NCBI GenBank assembly: GCA_016200765.1
Contig: JACQEC010000063.1
Location: forward strand, 1 to 9,351
Direction: 5' to 3'
Source: Chloroflexota bacterium
GTDB lineage: Bacteria; Chloroflexota; Anaerolineae; JACRMK01
Length of the DNA: 9,351 bases
Shown here: positions 5,806 to 9,351 of the stretch, in pieces
Layout: each line of letters opens with the position of its first letter
Numbering within the stretch: position 1 is the stretch's first letter
Program-made: the position numbers and the translations under genes
The notes under the pieces: generated by a model
What the model was told of the DNA's origin: nothing
The model's input: only the letters and a program-made list of their open reading frames with translations
Database searches by the model: none

Positions 5806-5849
5806 AGGCGGCCAGCCCATTTTGTTGTGTGCTGGCCGCCTTTTCATTT
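5806..5849 (+). terminator. intrinsic terminator of the solute-binding protein gene
   Basis: GGCGGCCAGC (5807-5816) pairs perfectly with GCTGGCCGCC (5831-5840), extended by A5806/T5841, around a 14-nt loop. TTTTCATTT follows at 5841-5849. It lies 16 nt after the stop codon. The minus-strand side lacks a T-run, so it is directional. Confidence 0.9.
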
Positions 5850-6106
5850 GGCTTTTGGACCGGAGGGTGTGGGAAGACGACCGGCGTTGATTTGAAAGGG
5901 GAGGCAACTGGAATATGCCTCGTGGCTAACTCGCGAGCGCGTCCTGTGGGCTGAACCGGAGCCGATCGGGTGAAGTTTCTGGCCGACGCCCGCGAGACTG
6001 CTCATAATTCCCAGGCAAAGAAGAAGTAGCCCCGCCAGTCTCCCTCCCACCATAAACCCAGTCTGTGCAGTGGGGTTTAACTTCCAGAGCATAACGACTA
6101 ATGCCC
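5850..6106. other. gene-poor stretch with one weak 82-codon frame
   Basis: Between the terminator and the CPBP gene stop I see no well supported gene. On the minus strand an ATG at 6092 opens an 82-codon frame to 5844. It has a hydrophobic stretch near its start (GGRLAGLLLLCLGIMSSLAG) followed by a polar, unconserved tail. Only a weak AAGGG at poor spacing precedes it. It could be a small membrane protein, but composition and lack of recognisable motifs make chance more likely. Confidence 0.4.
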
Positions 6107-6856
6107 TTATAGTCGCATCGCGAGTCCCGTTACGGTCAAGATGAAGCCTAGTGCATTGAAAATGCCGTGAATGAGGATTCCAACCCAGGTATTCTGTCTG
6201 CGCTGGACAATCCACGGCACAATAAGTGTCGTCGGAAGAATCATCACCATCGTCGGCAGGTTAATTGACCAATGAAAGAGTAGCCATAAGAGCGCGTTGA
6301 CGAGCCACGCCGATTTTCCGAAGACTAGCTCCTGCCGGGGCAACACATACCCTCGCCATAGCAACTCCTCGCCCAAGATATTGCAGATAAAGAGAGGAAT
6401 CCATCCCAGAAATATCCAGAAGAGGTTTCCGCTGGGCACTTCCATGAAGGGCGGAGTTGGGAGAAACTTGGGGTCAAGGACACGAGCGATTCCAAGGAGG
6501 GCACCGGACGCGACGGCAATGCCGATGAGGCCGCCGATGACCCACCTGGCATCGGCTGCGCGCAATCTTTTCATCCGGAGACCCTCGGCGAAATCGTGAA
6601 GGCTGATCGCTCCTTCGCGGCGCACCATGAACAGTGCGTAAACGATCATCGGCAATAAAGCGATTAGCGTGCCAGAGATGAACCAGCTTATCATGATCGC
6701 CAGGCCGAAGGTACGACGCAGCCAATCGATACCGATATAAATAGCCAGCCACAACAAGATCGAGAAGAACCCGAAAGTGGCGATAGACTCAGCCCACCCT
6801 ATGGGTTTTGAGGAACCTCTGGTAAATTGTGTTTTCGAAAGTACAACCTGTGCCAT
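6107..6856 (-). CDS. CPBP family intramembrane metalloprotease (Abi/CAAX-like)
   Basis: A 249-residue multi-pass membrane protein with about seven hydrophobic segments. It carries the three CPBP signature motifs: EELLWRGY (E163, E164, R168), the FHWSI motif with H195, and HGIFNALGFIL (H230, N234). These residues form the glutamate/histidine active site of the Rce1-like family. Some members process prenylated or peptide substrates and others protect against self-made bacteriocins; the substrate here is unknown. The ATG at 6856 is supported by AAAGGAG 8 nt upstream. Its first 19 codons overlap the end of the DUF4177-like gene on the same strand, suggesting cotranscription. Base composition is visibly lower in GC than moeA or the ABC exporter. 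Confidence 0.88.
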   Translation of the reverse strand: MAQVVLSKTQFTRGSSKPIGWAESIATFGFFSILLWLAIYIGIDWLRRTFGLAIMISWFISGTLIALLPMIVYALFMVRREGAISLHDFAEGLRMKRLRAADARWVIGGLIGIAVASGALLGIARVLDPKFLPTPPFMEVPSGNLFWIFLGWIPLFICNILGEELLWRGYVLPRQELVFGKSAWLVNALLWLLFHWSINLPTMVMILPTTLIVPWIVQRRQNTWVGILIHGIFNALGFILTVTGLAMRL

Positions 6857-7065
6857 TGCGACGCTCCTTTGACGTCAAAGGTCCGAACCTGTTTTTGGCA
6901 AACGGGACCGTTAGTAAAAGCTCTTGTGATAGTCAGCAGACCACTGGTTTTCGTTGACGCGACGGCATTGACCAACTCCCAGCCCGCGTGTCCAAGGTCG
7001 TTTATCATGTCGAGGTCAACGGCACTCAGTTTCTGCGGCACAACCTTCTGATGGTAGATTCTCAT
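6799..7065 (-). CDS. small DUF4177-like protein
   Basis: Using the ATG at 7065, this gives 88 residues. The first half resembles the DUF4177 pattern of an aromatic-K-V-V strand, a helix and GWEL: YHQKVVPQKLSAVDLDMINDLGHAGWELVNAVAST (4-38). A later strand ends in HRLYFRKH, like the usual LYFRRP-type end. No function is known for such proteins; many are fused to zinc ribbons or membrane parts. The frame is open up to 7137 (TTG). However, the only good Shine-Dalgarno (AAAGGAGG, 7109-7102 area) does not serve any start in this frame and instead precedes a zinc-knuckle sequence in another frame. The gene therefore may be damaged at its 5' end. The C-terminus overlaps the CPBP start by 58 bp. Family assignment is moderate. 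Confidence 0.55.
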   Translation of the reverse strand: MRIYHQKVVPQKLSAVDLDMINDLGHAGWELVNAVASTKTSGLLTITRAFTNGPVCQKQVRTFDVKGASQWHRLYFRKHNLPEVPQNP

Positions 7066-7099
7066 GGCCACATTGGGGGCAAGCAATAAGTTTCGGCGT
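7016..7099 (-). pseudogene. zinc-knuckle coding remnant in a different frame (possible lost N-terminus of the DUF4177-like gene)
   Basis: Behind the strong Shine-Dalgarno AAAGGAGGG (7111-7103) the minus strand reads ACG and then codes for PKLIACPQCGHENLPSEG before a stop at 7018-7016. CPxCGHEN is a classic first half of a bacterial zinc ribbon. In such proteins the first codon would be ATG, so ACG here looks like a mutated start, and the second CxxC is missing. The DUF4177-like frame takes over within the same bases. I read this as a decayed zinc-ribbon N-terminus. Chance is the alternative, since only about 18 residues carry the signal. Confidence 0.35.
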
Positions 7100-7195
7100 G
7101 TTCCCTCCTTTAGCGCGACCGGGTCACAGTGGAGCAATCTTCATGGCACAGCGTTTCATGTCTCGCGTCTTTGCCGGCTTTTAGTGCATCAAGCG

Positions 7196-8410
7196 CTAGT
7201 AAATCTCCCCCACCACCAGCGCCTCAACCGTCTCGCCCTTCGCAAAGTCGCCGCGCCCGGCGGAGAGCACCAGCAGGACGTTCGCGCCGACCAGCGAGAG
7301 CAGGCGGCCTGACCCTTGAAAGCCGGTGGTGCGGGCGACGACCTGCCCATCCTCGTAGGCCGCCACCGCACGCTGGAACTCGGTGCGCGCGGCGTCGTGC
7401 TGGACATCGTGGGCGAGCGCCACGCGGATGCGCGGACGGGTGACCTGTTGATGACCGGCCATGCGCCGGAGCGCGGGCCGGACAAACAACTCAAATGACA
7501 CCAGCGAGGAGACGGGAAAACCGGGTAAGGCGAACAGGGGCTTGCCGCCGATGGTGGCAAACGTCACCGGCTTGCCGGGTTTCATAACCACGCGCCCGAA
7601 GTGAATCGTGCCGCGCCGTTCCAACAGCGGCTTCACCAGGTCCAGTTTACCCATCGAGACGCCGCCGGAGGAGATCACCGCGTCGGCGGCGGCCAGCGCC
7701 TCGTCAATCTTCGCTTCCACGTCCGCCGGGTTGTCGCGCGCCACGCCCAGCGACAGCGGCTCCGCGCCGGAGGCGCGCACCGCGGCCATCAGCGCGTGGC
7801 GGTTGCTGTCGCGGATTTTGCCGGGCGCGAGCGCCGTCTCGACCTCGACCAGTTCGTCGCCGGTCGAGAAGACCGCCACACGCGGGCGCGGGTGCGCCAG
7901 CACCTCACCCTTGCCGATGGTGGCCAACAGGCCAATCTCGGCCGCGCCCAGGGGCGTGCCGCGCGACAGCACAACCTCCCCCGCGCGAATGTCCTGACCG
8001 ACCGGGCGGATACCGTCGCCTGCTCCGGGCAGGTGGCGCAGGATGACCTGCCCGTTGACCTCTTCGGCCACCTCGACCATCACAATCGCATCGGCGCCGG
8101 GCGGCACCGGCGCGCCGGTGGTGATCCGCACCGCGCCGCCGGGCGCCACGCGCAGGCCGCTGACCACTCCGGCCATCTGCTCGCCCTGAAACGCGCGCGG
8201 CGCGCGGCCATCTTCGACCCGGATGGCGAAGCCATCTACCCCCGCCGATGGAAACGGCGGCATCGGGTCTTGCGCGAGCGCGTCCTCGGCGAGCGCCAGC
8301 CCCAGCGCGTCGGCCAGTTTCACGCGCGCGGGCGGCAAGGGTTGCGCCTGCGCCAGCACCATACGCAGGGCCTCCTCGACCGTGATCATGGCGTAAGCAG
8401 ATTTAGTCAT
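7196..8410 (-). CDS. moeA: molybdopterin molybdenumtransferase MoeA
   Basis: MoeA inserts molybdate into adenylated molybdopterin, the last common step of molybdenum cofactor synthesis in the cytoplasm. The 404 residues cover the whole family. Conserved blocks are PPFPSAGVDGFAI (51-63, with the catalytic-type Asp59), RITTGAPVPPGADAIVMVE (95-113), GQDIRAGEVVL (138-148), VAVFSTGDELVE (178-189), GKIRDSNRHAL (197-207), SSGGVSMGKLDLVKPLL (247-263), FGRVVMKPGKPVTFA (271-285) and FALPGFPVSSLVSFELFVRPAL (293-314). The usual PGNPVS motif is PGFPVS here. The C-terminal domain IV is present to the end. The ATG at 8410 has only a weak ribosome-binding site. An ATG at 8389 (MITVEEAL) matches the usual family start better. 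No other molybdenum genes are adjacent; the gene stands apart from its neighbours by 58 and 142 bp. Confidence 0.96.
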   Translation of the reverse strand: MTKSAYAMITVEEALRMVLAQAQPLPPARVKLADALGLALAEDALAQDPMPPFPSAGVDGFAIRVEDGRAPRAFQGEQMAGVVSGLRVAPGGAVRITTGAPVPPGADAIVMVEVAEEVNGQVILRHLPGAGDGIRPVGQDIRAGEVVLSRGTPLGAAEIGLLATIGKGEVLAHPRPRVAVFSTGDELVEVETALAPGKIRDSNRHALMAAVRASGAEPLSLGVARDNPADVEAKIDEALAAADAVISSGGVSMGKLDLVKPLLERRGTIHFGRVVMKPGKPVTFATIGGKPLFALPGFPVSSLVSFELFVRPALRRMAGHQQVTRPRIRVALAHDVQHDAARTEFQRAVAAYEDGQVVARTTGFQGSGRLLSLVGANVLLVLSAGRGDFAKGETVEALVVGEIY

Positions 8411-8435
8411 AAGCAGAACCTACAGGGTCAGAATA

Positions 8436-8510
8436 TTCACCGCCGAGAGCGCAGAGAACGCGGAGGAAATCATTGAGAATCTCGGCGACCTCGGCGCTCT
8501 CGGCGGTGAA
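8436..8510. repeat. 75-bp imperfect palindrome with perfect 17-bp arms
   Basis: TTCACCGCCGAGAGCGC (8436-8452) is the exact reverse complement of 8494-8510. The inner 13 bases of each side still pair at 9 positions, giving a long hairpin with a short AAATCATTGAGAAT centre. It fills most of the gap between the AAA+ ATPase stop and moeA. No T-run follows on either strand, so it is more like an interspersed palindromic repeat than an intrinsic terminator. The motif CCGCCGAGAGCGCAGAGAAC recalls a repeat common between genes of environmental bacteria (recollection, not searched). Confidence 0.8.
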
Positions 8511-8552
8511 CATGAAACGCGCGCGTTTCTCATCGTCTCATCCACGCGGGGA

Positions 8553-9351
8553 TCAGTAACGCAGAAAGTACGCCCGGCAGGCGTCGTCTATCAAGTCCTT
8601 GCGCAGTTCCGGGCTGACGCGGCGAAAACGCGCGCTGTCGCTCAAATGTTGCAAAATATCGCGCGGGTGCACGGCGCGCAAAGGCTGTTTGAGCTTGACG
8701 TAATACTCTTGCAGCAGGTAGGCGAGCATCTTCTCGTCATAGGCAATCCGCAGGCGCTCGCAGGTGCGCTTGAAGATTTCGCGGTACTCGTCAAAGCCCG
8801 GATCGGGAATCTCGATCTTGTGCGGGATGCGCCGCAGAAACGCCTCGTCCACCAACTCGCGCGGCGCGAGGTTGGTCGAGAACATGATCAGCACATCAAA
8901 CGGCAGTTCAATCTTCTTGCCGGTGTTGAGCGTCAGGAAATCCACGCGCCGCTCCAGCGGCATGATCCAGCGGTTGAGCAGGTCGCGCGGGCGCACCTGT
9001 TGCCGCCCAAAGTCGTCAATCAGGAAGATGCCGCCGTTGGCCTTCAGTTGGTACGGCGCCTCGTGCGTCTTGGCGACCGGGTCGTAGACCAGATCAAGGC
9101 TCGCCAGCAACAACTCGCCGCCGACGACGATGAAGGGCCGCTTGATCAGCGCCCAGCGCCGGTCGTAACGGGCGCGGGTGCGCAAGCCGCCGGGCCGCGG
9201 CTCATCGCCCTCCGGCGCGGCGACCGGCCGGTGGTTGTTCAGGTCGAAGACCTTGATGATCTGCCCGTCCGTGCTGACCGTGTAGGGAATGTAGATGCGG
9301 CCGGGCAGGACCTCGGCCACCGCCATAGCCAGCGCGGTCTTGCCATTGCCC
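8553..9351 (-). CDS. AAA+ ATPase (MoxR/AAA_5-like), C-terminal part, 5' end beyond window
   Basis: The frame is open to the right edge, where the sequence reads GNGKTALA, the end of a Walker A loop, so the true start lies outside. Numbering from the first visible Met (9326): a long insert (IYIPYTVSTDGQIIKVFDLNNHR, then RRWALIKRPFIVVGGEL), Walker B GGIFLIDDFGRQ (98-109, acidic pair D104, D105), the RPRDLLNRWIMPLERRVD block, sensor-1 FSTN (N152) and an arginine-finger region FLRRIPHKIEI (163-173). A helical lid follows to residue 257. Such ATPases remodel or activate partner proteins; the partner of this one is not visible. I recognise the pattern as a conserved but unnamed bacterial AAA+ group and give no pathway. 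The stop TGA is at 8555-8553. Confidence 0.85.
   Translation of the reverse strand, partial: GNGKTALAMAVAEVLPGRIYIPYTVSTDGQIIKVFDLNNHRPVAAPEGDEPRPGGLRTRARYDRRWALIKRPFIVVGGELLLASLDLVYDPVAKTHEAPYQLKANGGIFLIDDFGRQQVRPRDLLNRWIMPLERRVDFLTLNTGKKIELPFDVLIMFSTNLAPRELVDEAFLRRIPHKIEIPDPGFDEYREIFKRTCERLRIAYDEKMLAYLLQEYYVKLKQPLRAVHPRDILQHLSDSARFRRVSPELRKDLIDDACRAYFLRY

Noticed and set aside
5844..6092. Small membrane protein gene on the minus strand
   Set aside because: Only a weak ribosome-binding site, a polar unconserved tail, and an end overlapping the terminator region. Described as part of the gene-poor stretch instead.
7601..8476. A 291-codon plus-strand frame
   Set aside because: It is antisense to moeA, which has all family motifs. 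The plus-strand product is Arg/His/Gly-rich without any recognisable pattern.
1..9351. A multi-gene defence or biosynthetic system
   Set aside because: The genes are alr, a yhhN-like gene, a deaminase, a broken exporter, an orphan binding protein, a CPBP protease, moeA and an AAA+ ATPase. They show no shared pathway, and the AAA+ partner region is outside the window.

Overview
The window looks like chromosomal DNA of a high-GC bacterium, most likely a member of Chloroflexota (Anaerolineae-like). This is inferred from the proline/threonine/alanine-rich linker after the lipobox of the solute-binding protein, the interspersed GCCTGTCGAAGG and CCCCCGATC..GTCGGGGG repeats, and the gene content. 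No rRNA, tRNA, CRISPR array or phage gene is visible. All genes but one lie on the minus strand.

Region 1-1032 (minus): a YhhN/TMEM86-type membrane protein abuts alanine racemase (alr), whose 3' part runs off the left edge. Region 1033-1335 has no gene. It holds a degenerate array of AGCCATC/GCAGATAGC units interrupted by a 152-bp MITE-like element with perfect 26-bp terminal inverted repeats and a 6-bp direct repeat at its borders. Region 1336-4295 (minus): an ABC exporter of the MsbA/LmrA type, broken near its N-terminus by what looks like an out-of-frame deletion, is followed at zero spacing by an adenosine deaminase family gene. Interspersed repeats encode the ends of both proteins.

Region 4296-4713 is a divergent intergenic region with a good promoter in each direction and several copies of both repeat families. 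Region 4714-5849 (plus): a single lipoprotein substrate-binding protein of the Fe3+-type family, closed by a strong intrinsic terminator and with no permease or ATPase beside it. Region 5850-7137 reads as less GC-rich. It holds a CPBP-family membrane protease overlapped by the end of a small DUF4177-like gene, whose upstream part carries a zinc-knuckle coding stretch in another frame. Region 7196-8410 (minus): moeA, molybdopterin molybdenumtransferase. Region 8411-8552 is intergenic with a 75-bp palindrome. Region 8553-9351 (minus): the C-terminal part of an AAA+ ATPase whose Walker A sits at the right edge.

The genes are mostly unrelated housekeeping or transport functions. I see no coherent new multi-gene system. 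The noteworthy signals are the nested MITE-like insertion, reuse of short interspersed repeats as coding ends and as a ribosome-binding site, and the two damaged genes (the ABC exporter and the zinc-ribbon/DUF4177 gene).
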